A stretch of 64,000 bases of DNA. It comes from Gemmatales bacterium (lineage in GTDB: Bacteria; Planctomycetota; Planctomycetia; Gemmatales; HRBIN36). The position numbers and the translations under genes are program-made. The DNA lies in assembly GCA_025060195.1 (NCBI GenBank), contig JANXCQ010000015.1, positions 41,899-105,898 on the forward strand. Direction: 5' to 3'. Below are positions 33,353 to 42,230 of this stretch, piece by piece; position 1 is the stretch's first letter; the number at the start of each line of letters is the position of its first letter. The notes below the pieces were generated by a model, which was given only the letters and a program-made list of their open reading frames with translations, ran no database searches and had not been told where the DNA came from.

Positions 33353-34774
33353 CTATGCCTGTCGTTTTTTTCCCGACAAAGCGAGAAAACCTGAAGCGAG
33401 AATATAGGGTTCTAATTCTGTGCCGCGCATCGCCCATAGCAAGAGCGGCGTGGTCATGAGCGTGGTCAGCACCGCCATCATTACCAACATGCAAAAGACG
33501 CTGTCGGAGATTACCCCAAGATCCCGTCCCACGTTGATCACTACTAAGGCCATCAAGGCGCGCGTGTTCATCATTGTGCCAATGCAGAAAGCCTCACGCC
33601 AACTGAAACCGCCCAATCGCGCCGCCAGCATACAGCCCCCCAACTTGCCCGCAATCGCTGCCAAACACACCAAGCCGCAAAATCCCCAAAGCAGCCGCGA
33701 ATCGAGCGTTCCCACATTGGTGCGCAGCCCCGTGTAGGTAAAGAAAAGCGGCAGGAAAAACGCTGTGAGGAAGTCGAGCATCCGGCGTCGTAAGGTGTCT
33801 CGAATTATTGCCTCGCGAGAACATACGGCTCCGAAGAGAAACGCGCCAAAAATGGCGAAGATACCGATCAAGTTGGTGGCCACGGCACACAGTAGTACCG
33901 CAGCCAACAACAAGGCCAGCTCGTTCACCGTGATCGCGGCGTCAGTGCGTTGGGCAAGCCGGGAGGCAAACCAACGGACGACTGGTCGGCCCAGGACAAG
34001 GAGCGCCCCAGCGAATAGGACCGTCTCCGCAGCCATGAGCACGATCTGCCAAGCCTGAAACTTAGCCCGGGCAATGGCAGCCACCGCGGCTAATAAAATC
34101 CAACCCCCCGCGTCATCTACCGCAGCCGAGGAAATGGTGATCGTGCCCAGGCGCGTCCGCGTGATGTTCAGCTCCATCATGATCCGCCCCAAAATCGGCA
34201 GCGCGGTGATGGAGAGCGCCGTCGCCAGAAACAACGAAAAGCCAACTTTAGGTAAGTCCGAGAAATGGGGATACATCCACTCGGCCAGAACTAAGCCCAA
34301 AGTGAACGGACAAGCAATCCCGGCCACCGAGGTAAAAAACGCCGCTTTTCCGTGCCAACGTAAGTGCCCAAAGTCAAATTCTAGACCCACCAAGAACAAT
34401 AAAAAGATTAGCCCCAACTGGCTAAGGACGCCGAAGAGCGAGGTGAGCAGCTGATCGGCCAGCGCGTGAGGGACGTTTGGCAAGCCAGGATGAAACAACC
34501 ATGCAAACACCTGCGGAAAGAGCGCACCAAATACCGACGGGCCTAGCACTAACCCCGCGACAATTTCTCCGACCACTCCAGGCTGATACACGCGTCGTGC
34601 TAGGGTGGCAAACAACCGAGCCACCAGGATAATTACGACTAGCTGCACTAACACGGGCAACAGCATTTCCTCTACGTGCACACGCTTCAGCTGTTGCGCC
34701 ACTTGCTCAACAGCCGCGTAGGCCGCCTCTTTGTCCCCTTCGGAAGCATGGGCAAGTAATATCGTCATGAGCAC
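33353..34774 (-). CDS. Cation:proton antiporter (CPA2 family)
   Basis: The 473-residue polytopic membrane protein matches CPA2 Na+/H+ or K+/H+ antiporters (KefB/GerN type), with about 12-13 hydrophobic helices. It shows the typical start of a membrane exchanger: RRVYQPGVVGEIVAGLVLGPSVFG, GLIFLLFLVGLEFD (helix after the double-Gly motif), TALSITALPILGRIMMEL, SAAVDDAGGWILLA (the essential Asp-Asp of CPA2) and MNTRALMALVVINVG. There is no C-terminal TrkA-N domain, unlike KefB/C. I chose GTG 34774 because AGGAG lies 7 bases upstream; the frame extends to 34978. It should handle monovalent cation and pH homeostasis. Confidence 0.9.
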   Translation of the reverse strand: MLMTILLAHASEGDKEAAYAAVEQVAQQLKRVHVEEMLLPVLVQLVVIILVARLFATLARRVYQPGVVGEIVAGLVLGPSVFGALFPQVFAWLFHPGLPNVPHALADQLLTSLFGVLSQLGLIFLLFLVGLEFDFGHLRWHGKAAFFTSVAGIACPFTLGLVLAEWMYPHFSDLPKVGFSLFLATALSITALPILGRIMMELNITRTRLGTITISSAAVDDAGGWILLAAVAAIARAKFQAWQIVLMAAETVLFAGALLVLGRPVVRWFASRLAQRTDAAITVNELALLLAAVLLCAVATNLIGIFAIFGAFLFGAVCSREAIIRDTLRRRMLDFLTAFFLPLFFTYTGLRTNVGTLDSRLLWGFCGLVCLAAIAGKLGGCMLAARLGGFSWREAFCIGTMMNTRALMALVVINVGRDLGVISDSVFCMLVMMAVLTTLMTTPLLLWAMRGTELEPYILASGFLALSGKKRQA

Positions 34775-35159
34775 GGTGCCACTCCTGTGTAGCCAGTCAT
34801 TAGTGCGGCTGCAATCAGCGCACTCCTGACCTTTGTTATTAGTAACACGCCCACTCACCGTGGGAAACCAGGCCTTCGCGTGAACACGTAAGCTCGTACG
34901 CTTAGTTGCAAAAAGGTCTGGCGTGCCTACAATCGAGCTTATACAAAACTCACCGAGTGGGAGCGAGTGCTCTCCCACCCAAGTCCGCGGACATCTTATG
35001 GTTTTTATACCTGACTGGCGCGCTAATCGAGACGCGGATTAGCTTTTGCCTTTACACCTGAGGGCAAAGAAAAGCCGGTGAGATGCGCCAACTAGCACAA
35101 GGCGCTAAAGGGGCACCGAAGCAAACACCTCTTAGCTCCGAGTCAACCGAGGAGCCAGT
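34775..35159. other. 385-base divergent intergenic region
   Basis: It lies between the antiporter (minus) and the anchored hypothetical gene (plus), and should contain both promoters. No reading frame or repeat of interest is seen. Confidence 0.4.
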
Positions 35160-36062
35160 ATGCCGCCGCGTCTGATAAGCTTTTGCATCGTCGGATTCTG
35201 GCTGGGGACAATGGGCCATCTGTTGCTGCGGGAGTGGCACTATCGGAGGGAAGCCCCGCCTGCTGTTACGGACACCGTGGCTGAGGCAGCGACATCAACT
35301 GTGGAATGGCACATCTTTCGCCGTACTCGTGGTCCCGAAGGCCATTGGCATGCCCCGAAACAAGTGGGTGTAGTAGTGTCGCAGGTTCAACGCGACGAGT
35401 CCCACCATGTTACCAGCCTGGTACACCAGTTGGAACTGGATGTCGGACAGCTTTGGAAACATTGGCCAATGCAAGAACCAGCAGGTTTGTTACGCTTAGA
35501 ATCCCGTTTAGAGCTGGGCGTTTTCGGGGAAATCCAACGCCTGCGCATAGTCGGGGGCTGGAAAGCTTTGTCGCGCTGGCTGCTTTTGGCAGACTTGGTG
35601 CCACGTGCCGAGCAACAGGCGACGCTACGCTTACTCATCAACCTCCCGGGGAGAGTTTGGCGTCAGGAATATGTTCTTCCCTGGTCGAACAAGGCACTTC
35701 CGCTCAACAGTCTGGGGCCACCTGACCGATTGCCGGGGTTACGTCCGGGGCAACGCTGGGACATTTCTTCGCTGGACGTGCTGAGCTTCTCTTCCCTCCC
35801 AGGAGCGACTGTTACGGGTTGGGTTCACCCTCAAACGGTGCCTTTGACCTGGCAAGGACAATCCTTGCCATGTTTGGTGGTACAGTTGCAGCGGCCTGGT
35901 CTGGACGCGGAATGGTGGGTCGCCCAAGACGAGCCCATGCGGCACTGGGTAGTCCAACAAGTCGTGCGTTGGCCGGACACTGAGATGGTCTTGGTACGTC
36001 AACCACAGGTGCTTCGGCATGATTTGCTGGTTCCTCCGGCTTGGTTCTACCGTCTGCCCTAA
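35160..36062 (+). CDS. Membrane-anchored hypothetical protein in an ABC-transporter operon
   Basis: The 300-residue protein has a single N-terminal hydrophobic helix (about residues 6-24) and then a soluble, probably periplasmic, mostly beta region without recognisable enzyme motifs. Segments such as LPGLRPGQRWDISSLDVLS and AEWWVAQDEPMRHWVVQQVV recall planctomycete secreted proteins of unknown function (DUF3108-like lipid-transport folds are one possibility, not proven). GAGGAG precedes ATG 35160 by 5 bases. The ABC ATPase gene starts 11 bases after its stop and the permease gene overlaps that one, so it is likely an accessory part of the same exporter. Confidence 0.7.
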   Translation: MPPRLISFCIVGFWLGTMGHLLLREWHYRREAPPAVTDTVAEAATSTVEWHIFRRTRGPEGHWHAPKQVGVVVSQVQRDESHHVTSLVHQLELDVGQLWKHWPMQEPAGLLRLESRLELGVFGEIQRLRIVGGWKALSRWLLLADLVPRAEQQATLRLLINLPGRVWRQEYVLPWSNKALPLNSLGPPDRLPGLRPGQRWDISSLDVLSFSSLPGATVTGWVHPQTVPLTWQGQSLPCLVVQLQRPGLDAEWWVAQDEPMRHWVVQQVVRWPDTEMVLVRQPQVLRHDLLVPPAWFYRLP

Positions 36063-36073
36063 GGAACTCGCCC

Positions 36074-36847
36074 ATGCGCGGAGCTGCCGCTCTCGAATTG
36101 GAAAACGTAACACGCACCTTTGGTACCAAAGTGGCCGTCGCACAACTTTCCCTCCAGGTTCAGGTCGGTGAACTGTTCGCTTTCCTGGGGCCCAATGGTG
36201 CAGGCAAGACCACTACGATAAAAATGATCTGCGGCCTGTTGCGACCCAACCAAGGCACGCTTCGTGTCTGCGGCTACGATGCACTACGTCAACCTGAATT
36301 GGCGCGGGCAGCTCTAAGTTACGTTCCCGATAATCCTTATCTTTACGAGAAACTCACGGGACGCGAGTTCTTTCAATTAGTGCTCGACTTATACAACATT
36401 TCCCCCACCGAGGGAAAGCGACGCCTTGATTACCTGATCCAGATTTTCGATCTGTCCAATTACCTCGACGATTTGACCGAGACTTATTCCCACGGCATGA
36501 AGCAGCGCGTCGCCTTTGCCGCGGCGCTGCTCCATGGGGCCCCGGTTCTCATCGTGGACGAACCGACGCTGGGGCTTGACCCGTTTGCGATGCGCGCCTT
36601 GAAAAACTTATTACGGCAATACACGCGCCAAGGTGCTACCGTATTTTTGTCCACGCATTCCCTTGATTTAGTGGAAGCGTTAGCCGACCGCATCGGCATT
36701 ATCGCCCAGGGACGTCTGATTGCCGTCGGTACTCTTGAGGAACTACGCCGTCGGACGCACTGCACCGGCTCTCTAGAGGAAGTTTTCCTCCAGCTCATCG
36801 AGGGTGCGCTTCACCAACAAGGCCATGGAACTCCCTGCCGCTCCTGA
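36074..36847 (+). CDS. ABC transporter ATP-binding protein
   Basis: The 257-residue ATPase carries Walker A GPNGAGKTT, a Q-loop region (SYVPDNPYLYEKLT), the signature YSHGMKQR, which differs slightly from LSGGQ, Walker B VLIVDEPTLGLDP and a switch His in STHSLDLV. It belongs to the Ccm/Nat/drug-exporter (DrrA-like) group. ATG 36074 was chosen over the upstream 36041 because AAGGAA lies 9 bases before it and the family starts there. It is preceded by the anchored hypothetical protein and followed, with a 23-base overlap, by the permease. Confidence 0.93.
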   Translation: MRGAAALELENVTRTFGTKVAVAQLSLQVQVGELFAFLGPNGAGKTTTIKMICGLLRPNQGTLRVCGYDALRQPELARAALSYVPDNPYLYEKLTGREFFQLVLDLYNISPTEGKRRLDYLIQIFDLSNYLDDLTETYSHGMKQRVAFAAALLHGAPVLIVDEPTLGLDPFAMRALKNLLRQYTRQGATVFLSTHSLDLVEALADRIGIIAQGRLIAVGTLEELRRRTHCTGSLEEVFLQLIEGALHQQGHGTPCRS

Positions 36848-38639
36848 ATCCCAATCTCACAATGAACGCGAGTCTGAGCCAGCGCCTACCCTGGTCGCAC
36901 GTGTTACTGCCCCGATGGCTGCCCCGTGCCGCCCTTGGGTCTTGATGCGGCTCTCTTGGTACTTATTCCGCAACTATCTCAGGCTCGAGCTCACCCGCGC
37001 TCATCTGCGGACTCTACTATTTTTGGCCATTGCGATTACCCTGTGGTTCAGCTTAGCGGCTCTGACCCGCTCGGCTTTCGACCTGCTGACCAACCTGGTT
37101 GTCCCTGGGTACATGTTGATCCAACTAAGCCAACTGCTTCTAGGGGCCGTGGCCGTCGCTCTGGCTGGCATACTCGCTTTCACCGCCGGGCTCACATGCT
37201 ACCTAGAGCTATTCCGTGCCCCTGACGTAGCGTTTTGGTTCTGCTCCCCGATGAGCGCAGACCGTATTTTTCGTTTCAAGTGGTTTCGCACCCTGCTTCC
37301 AGGCCTTTGGATCCTCACTTTACTCGTCTTACCCGTGCTCTGGCAATGGCACACTTGTTTCCGAGCCGCGTGGTGGTCCTACGGTGTGCTGGTGCTGGCT
37401 CTGGGCGGACTTTTGGTGCTGTCGGCCTGCTTCGGTTGCCTCGTTTGCCTTATATTTGTCTGGCTTTTCCCAAGTCAAGGACGCCGGCTGTTCTTACTCT
37501 TGGCTGTTTTACTCTTGCTCCTAGGCGTATGGTATGTAAGCGCAGTCCTGCCGCGGGCTAATTTCTGGCAAGACCAGTCTCGTTGGTTACGTCAAGTGGT
37601 CAGACACTTAGACCCACTACAGTGGTTCCTCACCCCAAGCCACTGGTGGAGTGCAGCGCTTACGCACGCGGCAACCGGTCAGTTCCGCCCAGCGCTGTTT
37701 GCAACCGCTTTACTCTGGAGCAACGCACTTATGCTTTATTTAGTCACCGCCTGGTTCGCCAGCCGTACTTATCGCTCTTGCTACACTCGGGTCGCCAGCC
37801 TCAGTGATAACCGACGCTCACGTGCCGCACATTGGCTCTTTCCTCGCCTAGCCTGGCCTCTGTCTTGGCCCTCCCGCTCCTCTCGTGCGCTTCTAAGAAA
37901 GGACCTCCTCACCCTCTGCCGCGACCCCGTTCAATGGTCTCAACTCGGCGTGCTCGCGGCAGTGTTAATTCTTTACTTCTGCTTGGTGGGCCAATTAGGT
38001 CATCAGACCTTACCCGTATACCTACGTAGGCTCCTGCAGTTTGTTAACTTAGTTGTAGTCGCGCTGGCTATAGCCACCTGGGCCAGCCGCTTTGTTTATC
38101 CCCTAGTGGCCCAAGAAATCCGGGCCTTCTGGCTACTCAATCTGGTACCTCTTCGCCGCGGCTATGTGCTATACGCCAAGTGGATTTTCTCCAGCCTCAT
38201 AGGAATCGCGGGCGCCATCCTTATGATCGTCCTCAGCCTATGGATGCTCTCGATAGACGCCGGAGCCGTTCTTCTTGATATCACTGCCGCCGTAGTGCTC
38301 GGTCTAAGTCTCCCGGGTATCAGTGTAGGCTTGGCGGGCCTTTTCGTGGAACCTCACGAACTAAGTCCCACTCAACCCCTTACCTCCTACGGTAACACGC
38401 TCACCCTGCTTCTCTGCATCGGCTTCGGTTTGTTTGTCGCTGGTTTAGCGGGACTGCCTGTTTTCCTTGATTTTCAACTCATACCTGCTACCGACTTAGT
38501 GCAACCTCACCAGCAGGATCGGGAGCTTCCGACAATTCGGGACTGGCTTCTCTGCACTATTCAGGTCATGACCGGCGTTGCCGTTACCGCTTTCTTTCTT
38601 TATCTCGGCCAACGACGCCTGCATCGCCTCGAATTCTAA
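36825..38639 (+). CDS. ABC-2 type permease (putative ABC exporter)
   Basis: The protein of about 604 residues is strongly hydrophobic with roughly ten to twelve membrane helices, for example LLFLAIAITLWFSLAALT, GAVAVALAGILAFTAGLTC and LFLLLAVLLLLLGVWYVSA. The C-terminal half has the pattern WLLNLVPLRRGYVLYAKWIF seen in planctomycete ABC exporter permeases (ABC_tran_2-like). A cytoplasmic segment around FRFKWFRTLLP follows the first helices. GTG 36804 is an alternative start; both lie inside the end of the ATPase gene, so translation is coupled. The exported substrate is unknown. Confidence 0.83.
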   Translation: MELPAAPESQSHNERESEPAPTLVARVTAPMAAPCRPWVLMRLSWYLFRNYLRLELTRAHLRTLLFLAIAITLWFSLAALTRSAFDLLTNLVVPGYMLIQLSQLLLGAVAVALAGILAFTAGLTCYLELFRAPDVAFWFCSPMSADRIFRFKWFRTLLPGLWILTLLVLPVLWQWHTCFRAAWWSYGVLVLALGGLLVLSACFGCLVCLIFVWLFPSQGRRLFLLLAVLLLLLGVWYVSAVLPRANFWQDQSRWLRQVVRHLDPLQWFLTPSHWWSAALTHAATGQFRPALFATALLWSNALMLYLVTAWFASRTYRSCYTRVASLSDNRRSRAAHWLFPRLAWPLSWPSRSSRALLRKDLLTLCRDPVQWSQLGVLAAVLILYFCLVGQLGHQTLPVYLRRLLQFVNLVVVALAIATWASRFVYPLVAQEIRAFWLLNLVPLRRGYVLYAKWIFSSLIGIAGAILMIVLSLWMLSIDAGAVLLDITAAVVLGLSLPGISVGLAGLFVEPHELSPTQPLTSYGNTLTLLLCIGFGLFVAGLAGLPVFLDFQLIPATDLVQPHQQDRELPTIRDWLLCTIQVMTGVAVTAFFLYLGQRRLHRLEF

Positions 38640-38740
38640 ATTTCCTTCTGGAACCTTTTACGAAAGCGATAACTAACTAAGCGAATAGTAAACTTAGGCA
38701 TTAGCAAAAACGTCCCGGATTTTTTCGAGGAGGATCGCCC

Positions 38741-39988
38741 ATGCGGCCAAGAGTCGTTACGGTGATTCTGGCAGGAGGAAAAGGCACGCGTTTAGAGCCA
38801 CTAACTCGCTATCGCGCTAAGCCGGCCGTTCCTTTTGGTGGCCTGTACCGCATCATTGACTTTACACTGTCCAATTGCATCAATAGCAATCTGCGCCAGA
38901 TCTTCGTTCTTACTCAATATAAATCCCTAAGTCTTCATCGGCATATCGCTTTGGCCTGGGACTTTCTCAGTCGTCAGCTGGGCGATTATATTCAAATCCT
39001 TCCCCCCCAACAGCTCCTAGACGAGACTTGGTATAAAGGCACTGCCGACGCCATTTACCAAAACATCTATGCCCTCGAACAAGAAGAGCCCGACCTGTTA
39101 CTCATTCTGGCGGGCGATCATATCTATAAGATGGACTATAGCGATATGCTCCGTTTCCATCGGGACGCTCATGCCGACGTGACCATCGGATGTATACCTG
39201 TCCCTGTTTCTGAATGCCGACATTTCGGTATTATGGAAATTGACCGTGACCAACGGATCGAAGTTTTCCGAGAAAAACCGCAGGAAGCCAAACCTATGCC
39301 TGGCTCCCCCGATAAATGTTTAGCCTCCATGGGTATCTATGTTTTCAACGCACGCCGTTTATTTGAGATCCTTTGTCAGGACGCACTCAATAAGGAGAGT
39401 AAACACGATTTTGGACAGAATATTATCCCTTTTATGATCGAAACCGGGCACCGCGTTTTTGCCTATCACTTCCGCGACATGAACCGGAAAGCTGAGCCTT
39501 ATTGGCGCGATGTAGGCACAATCGACTCCTATTATCAGGCCAACATGGACTTAGTTGCGGTCGACCCGATTCTCAATCTTTACGATCGCGACTGGCCCAT
39601 TCGCACTTACCAACCGCAATTACCTCCTCCTAAGTTCGTCTTTGGCGATGTGGGATATGGACCCGAGGTGCGGCGGGGCGAGGCGATCGATAGCATGGTC
39701 TGCAGCGGATGCATTATCAGCGGGGGACATGTGTATCGGAGCATTCTGTCCCCGAACGTCCGTGTTAACAGTTATGCCCTAGTGGAAGACTCTATCTTGT
39801 TTGAAGGGGTAGATGTGGGCCGACATTGTCGCATTCGCCGCGCCATCATAGATAAAGGCGTGAAAATTCCTCCGGGCACTCGGCTGGGTTATGACTTAGA
39901 GCATGACCGCCGTCGGGGTTTCACCGTAACCGACTCGGGTATCGTGGTAGTTCCCCGGAATGAGCCTCCCGAAACTTTCCTCAAATGA
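38741..39988 (+). CDS. glgC: Glucose-1-phosphate adenylyltransferase
   Basis: This 415-residue enzyme makes ADP-glucose from glucose-1-phosphate and ATP, the committed step in bacterial glycogen synthesis. It has the nucleotide-binding signature LAGGKGTRLEPLT, the AKPAVPFGGLYRIIDF motif, WYKGTADAIYQN, LAGDHIYKMDY and FREKPQEAKP, followed by a C-terminal left-handed beta-helix. The AdR-type activator motif is consistent with an allosteric enzyme. GAGGAGG stands 7 bases before the ATG. The gene stands alone; no glgA, glgB or glgP is near it, though treZ and a maltokinase-like gene are elsewhere in the window. Confidence 0.96.
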   Translation: MRPRVVTVILAGGKGTRLEPLTRYRAKPAVPFGGLYRIIDFTLSNCINSNLRQIFVLTQYKSLSLHRHIALAWDFLSRQLGDYIQILPPQQLLDETWYKGTADAIYQNIYALEQEEPDLLLILAGDHIYKMDYSDMLRFHRDAHADVTIGCIPVPVSECRHFGIMEIDRDQRIEVFREKPQEAKPMPGSPDKCLASMGIYVFNARRLFEILCQDALNKESKHDFGQNIIPFMIETGHRVFAYHFRDMNRKAEPYWRDVGTIDSYYQANMDLVAVDPILNLYDRDWPIRTYQPQLPPPKFVFGDVGYGPEVRRGEAIDSMVCSGCIISGGHVYRSILSPNVRVNSYALVEDSILFEGVDVGRHCRIRRAIIDKGVKIPPGTRLGYDLEHDRRRGFTVTDSGIVVVPRNEPPETFLK

Positions 39989-40064
39989 ATTCGCTGCTCT
40001 ATGATTTTCCTAATCGAAAGAAGCTAGCCGACTCGCTCCCGATGAGGTCTAGGAGGCAGCACAC

Positions 40065-40577
40065 GTGCAAGGGCGAAGTTGGTGTACTCCCTTAGTGATT
40101 ATCCTCGGCCTAATAATTCTCGGCCTGGCGCTCGCGACAATCTGGTACCGTTCTCGTTATCCACTTAGCGCTACTCAGTTACAACAAGCCCGCCAACTCT
40201 GGGAGCAATATGGACCCCGTAACTATAATCTGCAGATCACCATTGAGGGACGTATGCCGGGCATTTATTGGATCGAAGTGCGCCACGGGCGCGTGGTGCG
40301 GGCGCTGCAACGCCTGGGACCTGACAGAGACGTAGACCTGCTCACAGTGCACCTATCCGACGGCCGCACTATTCAGCGAGACGGCTATGAATGGTCGATC
40401 CCAGGATTATTCGATTGGTTAGAGCGCGACTTAGAACGAGACCGGGCCGGGTCTAAGAGTTATACTTATGTACGTTTCGATGCACGTGACGGTCATCTGA
40501 TAGAGTATATCCGCTCAGAGTCATTACACCAATACCGTGTCCGCGTCGAATTTTTTCCTTTGCCGGAGGACAATTAG
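40065..40577 (+). CDS. DUF6174-like anchored protein
   Basis: The 170-residue protein has an N-terminal membrane helix (VIILGLIILGLALATIWY) and an exported domain: LWEQYGPRNYNLQITIEGRM, a YWIEVRHGRVV strand pair and a late YTYVRFDARDGHLIEYIR. The NYxxxxxxxx...G.V pattern matches DUF6174, small extracytoplasmic proteins of unknown role. GTG 40065 is the start, with AGGAGG at 40051-40056 and 8-base spacing. It is convergent with gltD, 76 bases away, and its transcription from the glgC side is possible (76-base gap). Confidence 0.72.
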   Translation: MQGRSWCTPLVIILGLIILGLALATIWYRSRYPLSATQLQQARQLWEQYGPRNYNLQITIEGRMPGIYWIEVRHGRVVRALQRLGPDRDVDLLTVHLSDGRTIQRDGYEWSIPGLFDWLERDLERDRAGSKSYTYVRFDARDGHLIEYIRSESLHQYRVRVEFFPLPEDN

Positions 40578-40653
40578 CGGTTCGCTGGAAAAACTCTACA
40601 TAATCAACGCTTTTAAGGGCCTATTAGTGCTTAGATGTAAATTAGGAAAATAC

Positions 40654-42135
40654 TTAAGGCAACTCCGTATCACCCATGAGGAAACGATCTACTTCGCGTG
40701 CCGCACCGCGCCCTTCATGAATGGCCCAAACCACTAAGCTCTGTCCGCGCCTCATGTCTCCAGCGGCGAAAACCTTGGGAATGTTCGTCTGAAACTTGCC
40801 ATATTCAGCTTTAACATTCGTACGGGCGTCCTGTTCAAGGCCCAGCTCCCGGATAATCGGAGTTTCCGGGCCTACGAAACCCATCGCTAATAGTACCAAT
40901 TGAGCGGGCCAGACCCTTTCCGTGCCCGGAATTTCGCGCGGCGTCAGGCGCCCATTTTCCTTCACCCATTCAATGCACACCGTATGCACTTCTTTCACCC
41001 AACCACTCTCATCTCCCACAAAACGTTTCGTCTGAATCAAGTACTCCCGCGGGTCCTTGCCAAACACCGCTGCCGCTTCTTCCTGACCATAGTCAAGCTT
41101 ATATACTTTCGGCCATTGGGGCCAAGGATTGTCGACCGCGCGCGTTAGAGGCGGGCGAGGAAGAATCTCGAACTGAACTAAACTTCGGCATCCTTGGCGC
41201 ATAGCCGTAGCGACGCAGTCCGTTCCAGTATCCCCACCCCCGATGATAACCACATCCTTTCCTGTAGCCGAAATAGGTGTTGTGTCTACACTGCCAGTAT
41301 CTAATAAGGTCTTAGTACTGGCTGTCAGGAATTCCATGGCAAAATGAATACCCCGTAACTGTCTCCCTTCCACTGGAAGATCCCGCGCTTGGGTGGCTCC
41401 ACAACATAACACCACTGCATCGAATTCTTCTAATAATTGCTGAGCCGGGTAATCCACGCCAACATGGCAACGAGTAATAAAACGAATTCCCTCGGCAGCC
41501 ATCAGGTCAACGCGGCGCTGCACCAGACGCTTCTCCAATTTCATGTTAGGAATGCCATACATGAGCAAGCCGCCGATGCGGTCGGCGCGCTCAAATACAG
41601 TGACCCAGTGCCCTGCCTTATTTAGTTGATCGGCGCAGGCCAAGCCCGCAGGGCCAGAACCAACGATGGCTACTCGCTTGCCAGTACGCCGCGCAGGAGG
41701 CGTGGGCTTGATCCAACCTTCCTCAAAAGCCCGATCAATAATTGCACACTCGATAGACTTAATCGCGACCGGAGGTTCTGTCAGTCCTAGAACACAAGAA
41801 CCCTCGCAAGGTGCAGGGCAAACGCGACCCGTAAATTCAGGAAAATTATTAGTCTTCATTAACCGCTCATAGGCTTCGCGCCATAGCCCCCGATAGACGA
41901 GATCGTTCCACTCCGGAATCAGATTATTGATCGGACAACCCGAAGCCATGCCCGCCAAGATCATCCCCGTATGACAGAAGGGAATCCCGCAGTCCATGCA
42001 CCGCGCAGCTTGACGTCGTAATGATTCTTCATCCGCATGCGCGTGGAACTCGCGCCAATGACGAATGCGCTGCAAGGGCGGCTCTTGCGTCGGTGTCTCT
42101 CGCGGATATTCTAAAAATCCCGTGGGTTTACCCAT
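40654..42135 (-). CDS. gltD: Glutamate synthase small subunit
   Basis: The 493-residue NADPH-dependent subunit has two N-terminal 4Fe-4S clusters: CMDCGIPFC and [11 protein letters not shown], plus [12 protein letters not shown]. The FAD motif is [17 protein letters not shown] and the NAD(P) motif [13 protein letters not shown]. It feeds electrons to GltB for glutamate formation from glutamine and 2-oxoglutarate. The C-terminal [17 protein letters not shown] motif is standard. It follows gltB by about 95 bases on the same strand and is presumably cotranscribed. Confidence 0.96.
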   Translation of the reverse strand: MGKPTGFLEYPRETPTQEPPLQRIRHWREFHAHADEESLRRQAARCMDCGIPFCHTGMILAGMASGCPINNLIPEWNDLVYRGLWREAYERLMKTNNFPEFTGRVCPAPCEGSCVLGLTEPPVAIKSIECAIIDRAFEEGWIKPTPPARRTGKRVAIVGSGPAGLACADQLNKAGHWVTVFERADRIGGLLMYGIPNMKLEKRLVQRRVDLMAAEGIRFITRCHVGVDYPAQQLLEEFDAVVLCCGATQARDLPVEGRQLRGIHFAMEFLTASTKTLLDTGSVDTTPISATGKDVVIIGGGDTGTDCVATAMRQGCRSLVQFEILPRPPLTRAVDNPWPQWPKVYKLDYGQEEAAAVFGKDPREYLIQTKRFVGDESGWVKEVHTVCIEWVKENGRLTPREIPGTERVWPAQLVLLAMGFVGPETPIIRELGLEQDARTNVKAEYGKFQTNIPKVFAAGDMRRGQSLVVWAIHEGRGAAREVDRFLMGDTELP

Positions 42136-42230
42136 GGTGGTATGACTCCAGCAGCCGAACTCATACAGAATTCCCTTTGTGCACTACGAGCAGAATATCT
42201 TTTGCGAAAATCGGCGGTTGCTCTCGACTC

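Noticed and set aside
33420..34454. Three plus-strand ORFs opposite the antiporter
   Set aside because: They are antisense shadows of a strongly hydrophobic, family-matching gene.
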